From an uncultured Cellulomonadaceae bacterium (GTDB taxonomy: Bacteria > Actinomycetota > Actinomycetes > Actinomycetales > Cellulomonadaceae), in assembly GCA_947495165.1 (NCBI GenBank), contig CANLXM010000002.1, forward strand, positions 731,237 through 795,236: DNA of 64,000 bases, in the 5' to 3' direction. Positions 25,378 through 33,993 of this stretch are shown one piece after another. Numbering within the stretch: the first letter of the stretch is position 1; each line of letters opens with the position of its first letter. The notes beneath the pieces were generated by a model. That model searched no databases, was not told the DNA's origin, and saw nothing but the letters and a program-made list of their open reading frames with translations. The position numbers and the translations under genes are program-made.

Positions 25378-25443
25378 CGTCTGGCAAGCCCGTCTCGCGG
25401 AACATTCCCCGCCGGCGCCGTGATCCCGGTCACACGCCACGTG

Positions 25444-26385
25444 TCAGAGGGCGAGATCCCGCCCCGTCAGGCGACGGAACGCCTCGAGGTAGCGCTCGCG
25501 CGTGGCGGCGACGACGTGCGCGGGCAGCGGCGGTGGCGGCTCGTCACCGCCGCGGTCCCACCCGGACTCGGACGAGACGAGCCAGTCACGCACGTGCTGC
25601 TTGTCGAAGCTCGGCTGGGCGCGGCCCGGCTCCCAGAGCTCGGCGTCCCAGAACCGCGAGGAGTCCGGCGTCAGGACCTCGTCCCCCAGCACGGTCGCCC
25701 CCGTGACCGGGTCCAGCCCGAGCTCGAGCTTGGTGTCGGCGAGCAGCACCCCGCGCTCGGCCGCGAGGCCGGCTGCGCGGGCGTACACCGCGAGGGTCAG
25801 GTCGCGCAGGCGCTCCGCGTGCTCAGTCCCGATCTGCTGCGCGACGACGTCGAGGCTCACGTTCTCGTCGTGGTCGCCCACCGCCGCCTTGGTCGCCGGG
25901 GTGAAGATCGGCTCGGGCAGCCGGGAGCCGTCCTCGAGGCCGGCCGGCAGCGGCACGCCGCAGACCGTGCTGCTCGCGCGGTACTCCACGAGACCGGAGC
26001 CGGTGAGGTAGCCGCGAGCGACGCACTCCACGGGGAACATGTCGAGGCGCCTGCACACCATCGCGCGGCCGGCGACGGCCGCCGGGACGAGCCCGTCGCC
26101 CGCCACGACGGAGGTCTGCGCGGTCACGACGTGGTTCTCGACCAGGTCGGCGAGCTGCGTGAACCACCACAGGCTCAGCTGCGTCAGCACGACGCCCTTG
26201 TCCGGGATCGGGGTCGCGAGGACGTGGTCGTAGGCGCTGATCCGGTCGCTCGCCACGACCAGCACGACGTCACCCGCCGGGTGCTGCCCGGCGGGCTCGT
26301 ACAGGTCCCGCACCTTGCCCGAGTACACGTGCCGCCAGCCCGGCAGCTCGAGTCCGGCGACGTCCAGTCCACCGGCGGCGGCCAT
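25444..26385 (-). CDS. purC: phosphoribosylaminoimidazole-succinocarboxamide synthase
   Basis: SAICAR synthase of 313 residues; it joins CAIR and aspartate using ATP in purine synthesis. Landmarks are YSGKVRDLYEP (nucleotide loop), VVASDRISAYDHVL, ECVARGYLTGSG and, further on, LADTKLELGLD. The C-terminal half has the actinobacterial and eukaryotic-type extension with SFDKQHVRDWL. ATG 26385 begins one base after the purD stop. The frame is open upstream into purD but that part is not related. Confidence 0.95.
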   Translation of the reverse strand: MAAAGGLDVAGLELPGWRHVYSGKVRDLYEPAGQHPAGDVVLVVASDRISAYDHVLATPIPDKGVVLTQLSLWWFTQLADLVENHVVTAQTSVVAGDGLVPAAVAGRAMVCRRLDMFPVECVARGYLTGSGLVEYRASSTVCGVPLPAGLEDGSRLPEPIFTPATKAAVGDHDENVSLDVVAQQIGTEHAERLRDLTLAVYARAAGLAAERGVLLADTKLELGLDPVTGATVLGDEVLTPDSSRFWDAELWEPGRAQPSFDKQHVRDWLVSSESGWDRGGDEPPPPLPAHVVAATRERYLEAFRRLTGRDLAL

Positions 26386-26386
26386 C

Positions 26387-27658
26387 TCAGGCCTCCCCGG
26401 CGACGCGCGCGGCGATGTCGGTGCGGTGGTGCGACCCCGGCAACGTGATCGCGTCCACGCCCCGATAGGCGCGAGCACGTGCCTCCGCGAGGCTGCCGCC
26501 CGTCGCGACCACGGACAGCACGCGACCTCCGTTGCTGACCAGAGCGCCGTCGTCGGACACCGCGGTGCCGGCGTGCAGGACGTGCACGCCCTCGAGCGCG
26601 TCCGCGTCCTCGGTCCCGGTGATGGGCTCGCCCGAGCGCACCGCACCCGGGTAGCCGTGCGACGCGACGACCACCGTGACCGCGGCGTCCTCGCTCCAGC
26701 GCAGGCGCGGCAGGTCCGCGAGCGCACCGGTCGCCGCGGCGTGCAGCAAGGTCGACAACGGGCTCGCGAGGCGCGAGAGCACCACCTGGGTCTCCGGGTC
26801 GCCGAACCGCGCGTTGAACTCGATGACGCGCAGGCCGCGCGAGGTGAGCGCGAGCCCGACGTACAGGACCCCCGCGAACGGCGTCCCCCGGTGCGCCATC
26901 TCGGCGATCGTCGGCCGCGCGACCCGGTCCAGCACGTCCGCCGTCAGCGACTCGGGCGCCCACGGCAGCGGTGAGTACGCCCCCATGCCGCCGGTGTTGG
27001 GGCCCGCGTCGCCGTCGAGGGCGCGCTTGAAGTCCTGTGCGGGCGCCAGGGGCACGACGTCCGTCCCGTCGCTCACGCAGAACAGCGAGATCTCCGGTCC
27101 GTCGAGGAACTCCTCGACCACGACCTGCCCCGCGCCCCCGGGGTTCGCCAGGCAGGCCCGCGCGTGCTCGAGCGCCTCGAGGCGATCGCTCGTCACCACG
27201 ACGCCCTTGCCCGCCGCGAGCCCGTCGTCCTTGATCACGTACGGCGGACCGAACGCGTCGACCGCCGCCGCGACCTCGTCCACGCTCGTGCACACGTGCG
27301 CCATGGCCGTGGGCACCGAGGCGCTCGCCATGACGTCCTTCGCGAACGCCTTCGAGCCCTCGAGCGCAGCCGCTGCGGCGCTCGGGCCGAACGCGGGGAT
27401 GCCCGCCGCGCGGACCGCGTCGGCGACGCCCGCCACGAGCGGAGCCTCGGGCCCGACGACGACGAGGTCCACGGCGAGGTGCTGAGCCAGCGCGGCGACG
27501 GCGGCGGGGTCGGTCGCCTCCACCTCGTGCAGCCGCGCCAGCTCGCCGATGCCCGGGTTGCCCGGTGCGGCGTGGAGCTCGTGCGGGTCGTTCTCCTGGG
27601 CGAGACGGTGGACGATCGCGTGCTCGCGCGCCCCGGAACCGATGACGAGGATCTTCAC
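26387..27658 (-). CDS. purD: phosphoribosylamine-glycine ligase
   Basis: GAR synthetase of 423 residues with an ATP-grasp fold; second step of purine synthesis. The N-terminus KILVIGSGAREHAI is diagnostic, followed by GPEAPLVAGVAD, the ATP-grasp segment YVIKDDGLAAGKGVVV, and EFNARFGDPETQVVL with its metal-binding Glu and Asn. GTG 27658 gives exactly the family N-terminus; the longer frame upstream is unrelated. It is the first gene of a purD-purC pair, with one base between the genes. Confidence 0.96.
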   Translation of the reverse strand: MKILVIGSGAREHAIVHRLAQENDPHELHAAPGNPGIGELARLHEVEATDPAAVAALAQHLAVDLVVVGPEAPLVAGVADAVRAAGIPAFGPSAAAAALEGSKAFAKDVMASASVPTAMAHVCTSVDEVAAAVDAFGPPYVIKDDGLAAGKGVVVTSDRLEALEHARACLANPGGAGQVVVEEFLDGPEISLFCVSDGTDVVPLAPAQDFKRALDGDAGPNTGGMGAYSPLPWAPESLTADVLDRVARPTIAEMAHRGTPFAGVLYVGLALTSRGLRVIEFNARFGDPETQVVLSRLASPLSTLLHAAATGALADLPRLRWSEDAAVTVVVASHGYPGAVRSGEPITGTEDADALEGVHVLHAGTAVSDDGALVSNGGRVLSVVATGGSLAEARARAYRGVDAITLPGSHHRTDIAARVAGEA

Positions 27659-27797
27659 GGCGCCGAGTCTACGGACGCTCGCGGCGCGACGTGCCGCACG
27701 TCTCACCCCGCGCAGCCTGTCGGATTGTCGGGAGCGTCGACTACCGTCGGGGGCAGCCGTGACGTCCGGGACCGGCACCAGTACAAGGGGACAGCCC

Positions 27798-28649
27798 ATG
27801 ACCACCCACTCCCGCGCGCGCCGGGCGTTGCTCACGTTCGTGAGCGCTTTCGCGCTGGCCGCCGCTCCCGCCGCCGTGGCCACCGCCGCACCCGCCACCG
27901 CGACGGCCGTGCCTGCCGCGCCGGCGACGGTCGCCGCCGCAGCACCGACCGCCGTGTCGGGTGCGGTCGTGACCGCGAAGAAGAAGGCCAAGCCGCGCTA
28001 CCAGACCAAGGTCCGGACGGTCCTCTACACGTCGGCGCGGGGATCGAAGAAGCGTGCGACCGTGCCGGCCGACTACACCGTCAAGGCCGTGAGCACGAAG
28101 AAGAAGAACGGACGCATCCAGGTCGTCCACCGGGGCAAGCGCGCCTGGGTGCAGGCGTCCAAGGTCTCGCGGGTGTCGCCGGCCACGAAGCTCGGCACGA
28201 TGTCCTGGGGCGGCTCCGCGAAGAAGAACATCAAGCGGTGGTGCAAGGGCGTGCCGGTCGAGGTCAACAAGGCGGACCGCAACTTCGCGTCGGCGTCAGG
28301 CAACGGTGCCTGGGAGCTGATCGAGCTCTCCCGCGTCGCGTTCGGCGAGAAGCTCGACGCGAACCACCCGATGGCGGTCGCGATCCAGTACCACGAGTGC
28401 GGTCACATCCTGCAGTACCGGGCGTACGACTACGACTTCGTCGCGCTGAAGCGGGCGATGAACAAGGTGTACCCGAAGGGTGCGCACCCCGGGATCGAGC
28501 ACATGGCCGACTGCATCTCCGACGTCATGGGCGCGAAGCGCTCCGGCAACCTGAGCGGCGGACGGACGTACATCGCCGGCTACGGGGGCGACTGCTCCAA
28601 GAAGCAGCTCAGGGCCGCCAAGCGCATCATCGCCGGCAAGCGCCTCTGA
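27798..28649 (+). CDS. secreted HExxH metallopeptidase-like protein with SH3-like domain
   Basis: Protein of 283 residues, function not assigned. A signal peptide (about 1-30) is followed by an Ala/Pro/Thr linker to about residue 55, then a very Lys/Arg-rich region (about 60-125) that resembles a bacterial SH3 domain (VRTVLYTSARGSKKRATVPADYTV; WVQASKVS). Residues 199-203 are HECGH, a zinc HExxH motif, and downstream E234-H-M-A-D238 fits the ExxxD third-ligand motif of gluzincins. Four Cys (149, 201, 239, 266) may form disulfides. ATG 27798 follows AAGGGGAC. A strong terminator follows. It may cleave cell-wall or secreted proteins. Confidence 0.7.
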   Translation: MTTHSRARRALLTFVSAFALAAAPAAVATAAPATATAVPAAPATVAAAAPTAVSGAVVTAKKKAKPRYQTKVRTVLYTSARGSKKRATVPADYTVKAVSTKKKNGRIQVVHRGKRAWVQASKVSRVSPATKLGTMSWGGSAKKNIKRWCKGVPVEVNKADRNFASASGNGAWELIELSRVAFGEKLDANHPMAVAIQYHECGHILQYRAYDYDFVALKRAMNKVYPKGAHPGIEHMADCISDVMGAKRSGNLSGGRTYIAGYGGDCSKKQLRAAKRIIAGKRL

Positions 28650-28669
28650 CCAGGCCGTCCCGAGACGAC

Positions 28670-28721
28670 GACGCTCCCCGCACCTGCGGGCGGGAGAACC
28701 GGCCTGGGTGCGGGGAGCGTC
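28670..28721. terminator. bidirectional terminator hairpin
   Basis: Arms 28670-28684 and 28707-28721 pair perfectly over 15 bases. The loop region holds extra GC-rich sequence. It separates the secreted peptidase-like gene from the convergent purA. Confidence 0.7.
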
Positions 28722-28749
28722 TGCGTGCTGGGTGCTGCGTGCGAGGCGC

Positions 28750-30033
28750 TCAGATCAGCGGGTGACGGATGATCGTCGCCTCGCGGTCCGGACCGACGCC
28801 GATCACGGACATCCGCGAGCCGGACATCGCCTCGAGCGCGAGCACGTACTCCTGCGCCTGGCGCGGCAGCTCCTCGAACGTCCGCGCCCCCGTGATGTCT
28901 TCCGTCCAGCCCTCGAAGTACTCGAAGATCGGCTTCGCGTGGTGGAAGGCGCTCTGGTCGTAGGGCATCTCGTCGTGGCGCACGCCGTCGACGTCGTAGG
29001 CGACGCACACCGGGATCTGCTCGATTCCCGTGAGGACGTCGAGCTTGGTGAGTGCGAAGTCGGTCAGACCGTTGATCCGCGCCGAGTAGCGCGCGATGAC
29101 GGCGTCGTACCAGCCGCACCGGCGCGGGCGGCCCGTCGTGACGCCGAACTCGCCGCCCGTGCTGCGCAGGAACTCGCCCATGTCGTCGAACAGCTCCGTG
29201 GGGAAGGGCCCCTCCCCCACGCGCGTGGTGTACGCCTTGATGACGCCGACGACGCGGTCGATGCGGGTCGGGCCGATGCCCGAGCCCGTGCACACCCCGC
29301 CGGCCGTCGCGTTCGACGACGTCACGAACGGGTAGGTGCCGTGGTCGACGTCGAGCATGGTCGCCTGGCCACCCTCGAACAGGACGGTCTTGCCGGCGTC
29401 GAGCGCCTGGTTCAGCACGAGCGACGTGTCCGCGATCATCGGGCGCACGCGCTCCGCGTAGCCGAGCAGCTCCTCGACGGTCTCCTCGACCGTGATGGCG
29501 CGGCGGTTGTAGACCTTCACCAGCAGGTGGTTCTTCTGGTCGAGGGCGCCCTCGACCTTCTGGGTGAGGATCTTCTCGTCGAACAGGTCCTGCATGCGCA
29601 GGCCCACGCGGTTGATCTTGTCCGCGTACGTGGGGCCGATGCCGCGGCCGGTGGTGCCGATCTTCCGCTTGCCGAGGAAGCGCTCGGAGACCTTGTCGAC
29701 CGTCCGGTTGTACGGCGCGATGATGTGCGCCGCTGACGACACGAGCAGGCGGGAGATGTCCACGCCGCGCGCCTCGAGCGCGTCGAGCTCCGAGAACAGC
29801 ACCTCGATGTCGATGACGACACCGTTGCCGATCACCGGAGTGACACCCGGGGAGAGGATCCCGGACGGCAGCAGGTGCAGCGCATACTTCTCCGAGCCGA
29901 CGACGACCGTGTGCCCGGCGTTGTTCCCGCCGTTGAACTTCACGACATAGTCGACCTGCGACCCGAGCTGGTCTGTCGCCTTGCCCTTACCCTCGTCGCC
30001 CCACTGGGCTCCGACGACCACGATGGCTGGCAC
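28750..30033 (-). CDS. purA: adenylosuccinate synthetase
   Basis: Enzyme of 427 residues that uses GTP to join IMP and aspartate, the first step from IMP to AMP. The N-terminal P-loop region [18 protein letters not shown] is diagnostic; [26 protein letters not shown], and [19 protein letters not shown] follow. GTG 30033 gives the family N-terminus and is preceded by a weak GGAAGTGG. A promoter candidate lies about 100 bp upstream. Length equals that of bacterial homologues, and no defect is seen. Confidence 0.97.
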   Translation of the reverse strand: MPAIVVVGAQWGDEGKGKATDQLGSQVDYVVKFNGGNNAGHTVVVGSEKYALHLLPSGILSPGVTPVIGNGVVIDIEVLFSELDALEARGVDISRLLVSSAAHIIAPYNRTVDKVSERFLGKRKIGTTGRGIGPTYADKINRVGLRMQDLFDEKILTQKVEGALDQKNHLLVKVYNRRAITVEETVEELLGYAERVRPMIADTSLVLNQALDAGKTVLFEGGQATMLDVDHGTYPFVTSSNATAGGVCTGSGIGPTRIDRVVGVIKAYTTRVGEGPFPTELFDDMGEFLRSTGGEFGVTTGRPRRCGWYDAVIARYSARINGLTDFALTKLDVLTGIEQIPVCVAYDVDGVRHDEMPYDQSAFHHAKPIFEYFEGWTEDITGARTFEELPRQAQEYVLALEAMSGSRMSVIGVGPDREATIIRHPLI

Positions 30034-30127
30034 AGCCGATCACCACTTCCTGGCTACCAACGACGGGGTGCGGGCGCTGGCATCAGCGCGCACCGGGCCG
30101 GGCGGCAGCGACCCGGGTTCCCGGGCG

Positions 30128-30155
30128 AGTCTACCGGTTGACCGGTTCTTGACCA
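30128..30155 (-). promoter_or_regulatory. candidate purA promoter
   Basis: On the minus strand TGGTCA (30155-30150) and TAGACT (30133-30128) are 16 bp apart. Two direct copies of ACCGGTT overlap the spacer and could bind a regulator. Confidence 0.4.
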
Positions 30156-30184
30156 TCCCCCACCACCCCCGTCACCCCCGTCAC

Positions 30185-30235
30185 GAGTTTTCCGCCGGAG
30201 ATCACGCACGCCGTGTGACATCCGGCGGAAAACTC
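30185..30235. terminator. long symmetric hairpin 3' of the DUF3151 gene
   Basis: Arms 30185-30199 (GAGTTTTCCGCCGGA) and 30221-30235 pair perfectly over 15 bases around a 21-base loop that has partial inner pairing (TCACGC with GTGTGA). It lies just past the DUF3151 stop. The arm gives short A or T runs on either strand. Confidence 0.65.
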
Positions 30236-30243
30236 ACTGGGGG

Positions 30244-30681
30244 TCAGGCGCGGAGGGCCGCGATCGTGGGCTCCGTGGTACCCGAGCCGGAGAGGAACTC
30301 TCGGCAGCGCGCGGCCTCGTCGGCCTCGCCGATCGCTGCGGCGGCCTCAGCGAGCGCGAGCAGCGCCCGCAGGAAGCCCTGGTTCGTGAGGTGGTCCGCG
30401 GGGATCTCTCCCGCGCCGCGCCAGCCCGCCTTGCGCAGGGCGTCGAGGCCGCGGTGGTAGCCGGTGCGCGCGTAGGCGTACGCGGTCACGGGAGCGTCCG
30501 CCAGGGCGGCCTCGGCGAGCACCGCCCAGGCGAGGCTCGACGCCGGCAGGTCCCGGGCGACGTCGTCGGCGGGTTCCCCTGCAGCCAGCCGCTCGCGCGC
30601 GACGGTGTCAGGGTGCTCGGCGGGCAGCCGGACCGCGAGCGGGCCGAGCTGGATGTTCTCAGGGCGGGGTCGGTGAGCCAT
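30244..30681 (-). CDS. DUF3151-family protein
   Basis: Actinobacterial protein of 145 residues of unknown function. It is largely alpha-helical and Ala-rich, with RPENIQLGPLAVRLPAEHP at the start, AYAYARTGYHRGLDALRKAGWRG in the middle and GFLRALLALAEAAAAIGE further on. The repeated helices look TPR-like by eye. ATG 30681 was chosen by the typical N-terminus of the family; an ATG nine bases upstream is also possible. It lies upstream of purA on the same strand, but a strong hairpin separates them, so it is probably transcribed alone. Confidence 0.75.
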   Translation of the reverse strand: MAHRPRPENIQLGPLAVRLPAEHPDTVARERLAAGEPADDVARDLPASSLAWAVLAEAALADAPVTAYAYARTGYHRGLDALRKAGWRGAGEIPADHLTNQGFLRALLALAEAAAAIGEADEAARCREFLSGSGTTEPTIAALRA

Positions 30682-30808
30682 GCGGCCCATTGTGCCCCGC
30701 CCTCGGGTGCGGGGCGCTGCGGGAGGGTGCGCCCCGCTCCGGGCCCGACTACAGTGCTGGAGACCTATCGTGGCGTGCAGGGGCGCCGTCATCGTGAGGA
30801 CCCGCAGC

Positions 30809-31141
30809 ATGATCGAGATCTCCACCTCGCCCGCGACGACCACGCTCGTCATCGCCGGCGACCTGGACCTCGCCGCCCGCGAGCAGTTCCCGGAGCTCAC
30901 CGCCCGCGTCGTGGGGCTGCGCCGTCAGCTCCTCGTCCTCGACATGTGCCGGGTGACGTTCATGGACTCCACGGGTGCGGCGTTCATCATCTCGCTGGCC
31001 GACGCCGGCCGACGTCGCGGCGGCGCGACGGTCCTGCGCGGCTGCGACGACCGCGACCTGTTCGTGCTCGAGGTCTGCGGCGCGCTCGACCTGTTCCGGA
31101 TCGACGGCGAGCACGCGTGCGAGGTCGACGTCGCCTCCTGA
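30809..31141 (+). CDS. STAS-domain anti-sigma-factor antagonist (first)
   Basis: STAS protein of 110 residues. The phosphorylation-site region LLVLDMCRVTFMDSTGAAFIISL contains the conserved Ser of the DSTG motif. Dephosphorylated antagonists bind an anti-sigma kinase and free the sigma factor. ATG 30809 is preceded by GAGGA at suitable spacing. It is convergent with, and 21 bp from, a gene that encodes both a PP2C phosphatase and a kinase-like ATPase, which would be its regulators. Confidence 0.85.
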   Translation: MIEISTSPATTTLVIAGDLDLAAREQFPELTARVVGLRRQLLVLDMCRVTFMDSTGAAFIISLADAGRRRGGATVLRGCDDRDLFVLEVCGALDLFRIDGEHACEVDVAS

Positions 31142-31162
31142 GCGCAGGCTGGGCGCAGCAGC

Positions 31163-33262
31163 TCAGCTGCGCAGCTTGGCCCAGACGATCTTGCCCTCGC
31201 CGCTCGGACGCCAGCCCCAGTCCGCCAGCCGTTCCACGATCTGCACGCCGTAGCCGCCCACGCCGTTCGCGTGCCCCGCGGTGATGACGGGCGGGGCCGG
31301 GTTGGCGTCCTCGACCTCGATCCGCAGCCCGTCGCCCGTGTCGAACAGGCGCAGCGCCACGTGGCCCCAGCCGTGCAGCACCGCGTTCGCGACCAGCTCG
31401 GAGACCACGAGCTCCGCGTTCGCGACGTTGCCCAGGTCCCAGGCGTCGCACGTGCGCAGGACCGAGTGCCGCGCCCTCCCGATGGACGCGGGCTCGCTCG
31501 GCAGCACCCAGCGCCGGCGCCGCGGGCTCGAGCCCGGCCGCACGACACCGCCGGGAGCGTCGGGCACCCGCAGGATCACGACCGCGACGTCGTCCTCCGG
31601 CTCCTCCGCGAGCATCGCGAGGAGCTCCTCGCCTACGCCTGCAGCGTCGGGCGCCGTGATGGACTCCGCCACGTCCACGAGCGCCGCCAGCCCCGCGCGC
31701 AACGACCGGTCGCGGCGCTCGATCAGCCCGTCGGTGTAGAGCACCACGACGTCGCCCGGACGCAGGTCCACCCGACCCGCCGTCCGCGGCCGCTCACCGA
31801 ACCCGATCAGCGAGCCAGCGGCCTCGCCCAGCTGGGAGACGACGCCGTCACGCAGCAGCAGCGGCGGCAGGTGGCCCGCGCGTGAGTACTCGAACGTCCA
31901 CGTGCTGTCCCGGCACGTCATGGTGGCGTAGACCAGGCTCGCCGCCCGCGGGATGCGCATCCCGCGCACGAGGCGATCGACGCGGTCGAGCACGATCGCG
32001 GGCTCGGTGAGCTCGAACGCGTACGACCGCACCACCGAGCGCAGCTGGCCCATGGCCGCCGCAGCCTCGACGTCGTGCCCGACGACGTCCCCGATCACGA
32101 CGCCGGCGACGCCGTCGCGGATCTGCAGGACGTCGTACCAGTCCCCGCCGACCTGGGCGTGGCCGGAGTTGGGCGAGTAGTACGTCCACAGGTCCAGGCC
32201 GGGGATGTCCGCCTGCTCGGGGAGCATGGCCCGCTGCAGCGAGTCCGCGAGCTGGTGCTCCCGGGCGTACAGCCGCACGTTCTCGATCGCCATGCCCACG
32301 CGACGCACGACGACGTTCAGCAGCGGGGCGTCATCGTCGAGGTCATCCAGGGACTGGCCGTCCGGGGGCGCGACGACGAGGAGCCCGAGGATCCGCCGCG
32401 CGCCCGGGATCGCGAGCACCGCGACGCGCGAGGGGTCCACGGCGAGCTCGGGATCCTCGGCGAGCACCTGCTCCTGCAGGTGCGCGGACACGCTGTCAGC
32501 CGGGTACGCGCGGCGCAGGTCGAGCGCCACCGAGCCCTCGCGGGATCCGCTGAGCAGCTCGGCCACCTCGTCGGACTCCGCTGCGGGCCCGGCCGGGCGC
32601 GCGGCGGGCGACCGCGTCGCCGCCCCCGTCGAGATCCCGTGCACGAGCCGCAGGCCGTCGTCGACCAGGGCGAACCCCGCCCAGCGCGCGACGCTGCGCA
32701 CGAGCAGCGCCGCGACGTCCGCCAGCACCGCGGGGTGCTCCGCGTCGGCCAGGATGTCCGAGACCTGGGAGAGCATCGCCAGGCCGTTGCGCGCGTGCCG
32801 CTCGGTGGCGATCGACTCGAGCTGCGAGACGTCCCGGGCGACGTCGTCGGTCTTGTCCGTGAACACCGCGACCCAGAGCTCCGCGCCGGTCTCGTCGTCC
32901 TGCGGTAGCCGGCTCACGGTGAGGCGCAGCCACAACGACCCCCCGTCGGGCCGGGCGAACGGCAGCGTCACGTCGACCTTGGTGCCGGAGCTCACCGAGT
33001 CTGCGAGGTCGAGCATCGCGGACTCGCTCCAGTTCTCCCGGAAGAAGTCGCGCGGCGCACGGCCCACCACGGCGCGCTGCGGGTAGCCGGTCATGGCCAC
33101 GAACTCGTCGTTCACCCAGTCGATCGAGTACAGGTGCCCCGAGCGGCGCAGCAGCGCCATCGCCGTTCCCGCGTGCTGCATGGCGCTCGCGAGGAGCTCA
33201 GGACCGACGGGCGCCAACGTCGTGCGCAGGGCGACGTGCTCGCGCTGCCCCCGCTGGTCCAT
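31163..33262 (-). CDS. PAS-GAF-PP2C (SpoIIE) phosphatase fused to an RsbW-like HATPase
   Basis: Multi-domain regulator of 699 residues, probably cytosolic. A PAS domain (about 20-130, VNDEFVAMTGYPQRAVVGR), a GAF domain (about 155-340) and a PP2C/SpoIIE phosphatase domain (about 360-570, with GGDWYDV, IGDVVGHDVEAAAAMGQLR and YTDGLIERRD) are followed by a GHKL ATPase of the anti-sigma kinase type (about 585-699: ELVVSELVANAVLH, VEDANP, GGYGVQIVERL). One protein therefore seems to hold both the phosphatase and the kinase of a partner-switching pathway. STAS antagonists lie on both sides. ATG 33262 has GGAGG in front. Confidence 0.88.
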   Translation of the reverse strand: MDQRGQREHVALRTTLAPVGPELLASAMQHAGTAMALLRRSGHLYSIDWVNDEFVAMTGYPQRAVVGRAPRDFFRENWSESAMLDLADSVSSGTKVDVTLPFARPDGGSLWLRLTVSRLPQDDETGAELWVAVFTDKTDDVARDVSQLESIATERHARNGLAMLSQVSDILADAEHPAVLADVAALLVRSVARWAGFALVDDGLRLVHGISTGAATRSPAARPAGPAAESDEVAELLSGSREGSVALDLRRAYPADSVSAHLQEQVLAEDPELAVDPSRVAVLAIPGARRILGLLVVAPPDGQSLDDLDDDAPLLNVVVRRVGMAIENVRLYAREHQLADSLQRAMLPEQADIPGLDLWTYYSPNSGHAQVGGDWYDVLQIRDGVAGVVIGDVVGHDVEAAAAMGQLRSVVRSYAFELTEPAIVLDRVDRLVRGMRIPRAASLVYATMTCRDSTWTFEYSRAGHLPPLLLRDGVVSQLGEAAGSLIGFGERPRTAGRVDLRPGDVVVLYTDGLIERRDRSLRAGLAALVDVAESITAPDAAGVGEELLAMLAEEPEDDVAVVILRVPDAPGGVVRPGSSPRRRRWVLPSEPASIGRARHSVLRTCDAWDLGNVANAELVVSELVANAVLHGWGHVALRLFDTGDGLRIEVEDANPAPPVITAGHANGVGGYGVQIVERLADWGWRPSGEGKIVWAKLRS

Positions 33263-33308
33263 CGTCTCGCCTCCTGACTCGACGCGCCCGCGAGACGCGT
33301 GGAGCTAT

Positions 33309-33338
33309 TTGCGGTTTCTGCTCGTCCTGAAAGATAGT
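33309..33338 (+). promoter_or_regulatory. candidate promoter of the second STAS gene
   Basis: TTGCGG (33309-33314) and GATAGT (33333-33338) are separated by 18 bp in the gap between the divergent phosphatase-kinase gene and the STAS gene at 33427. The leader would be about 80 bases long. Confidence 0.45.
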
Positions 33339-33426
33339 GTCCTCAGTGAAGCATGGCGCACGACGCATCTACACGCCGCGACGTGCGGATCACCGCACGA
33401 CGACGCAACGATGGAAAGGGAGCACC

Positions 33427-33882
33427 GTGCACGACGCGAACCCCCCTGCCCCCGACGACACCCTCGGTTCCGGGGCTGCCCCTGCGGGCTCGGTGCCGCA
33501 CGCCGCAGAGCCCAGCGAGCCCGGCAGCGTCCACGTGATCGTCGGTGCCGCATGGACGCGCATCGTGCTGTCCGGTGAGATCGACGCCAACCTCTCGGCC
33601 GACTTCAACGAGGCGATGACGGACGCGGAGGCTGCGGGCTTGCCCGTCGAGGTCGACGCGCACCACGTCACGTTCATGGACTCCTCCGGCGTCGCGTTCC
33701 TCGCGCGCCTGACGACGCGCTCCCCCCACCGGGTGCGGGTGCTGCGCGCCCCCGCCACCATGCGCTTCCTGCTCGACGTCACGCGCATCGGCGAGCTCCT
33801 GGACATCCTCGACGAGGACCCCGGCTTCGAGCTGGCCCCGATCGACGAGTTCACGATCGAGCGCCTGCCGCGCAACGAGTAG
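33427..33882 (+). CDS. STAS-domain anti-sigma-factor antagonist (second)
   Basis: Protein of 151 residues: a Pro/Ala/Glu-rich, probably disordered N-terminus (about 1-35) and a STAS domain with WTRIVLSGEIDANLSADFNEA and HHVTFMDSSGVAFLARL, in which the DSSG serine is the expected phosphosite. GTG 33427 is chosen for the GGGAGC ribosome site just upstream and because the frame beyond lacks similarity. It is divergent from the phosphatase-kinase gene and is a likely substrate, together with the STAS protein at 30809. Confidence 0.85.
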   Translation: MHDANPPAPDDTLGSGAAPAGSVPHAAEPSEPGSVHVIVGAAWTRIVLSGEIDANLSADFNEAMTDAEAAGLPVEVDAHHVTFMDSSGVAFLARLTTRSPHRVRVLRAPATMRFLLDVTRIGELLDILDEDPGFELAPIDEFTIERLPRNE

Positions 33883-33897
33883 GCACCCCAGCCGACG

Positions 33898-33939
33898 ACG
33901 TCGAAGGCCCCCACGGTGATCCGTGGGGGCCTTCGACGT
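33898..33939. terminator. bidirectional terminator hairpin
   Basis: Arms 33898-33916 and 33921-33939 pair perfectly over 19 bases around the 4-base loop TGAT. It lies between the STAS gene and the convergent fba gene. Confidence 0.85.
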
Positions 33940-33993
33940 ACCAGGACGGTCGGGCTGAGGGCCGGCCCCTCGCGGGGCCGGCCGGTCAGCTCG

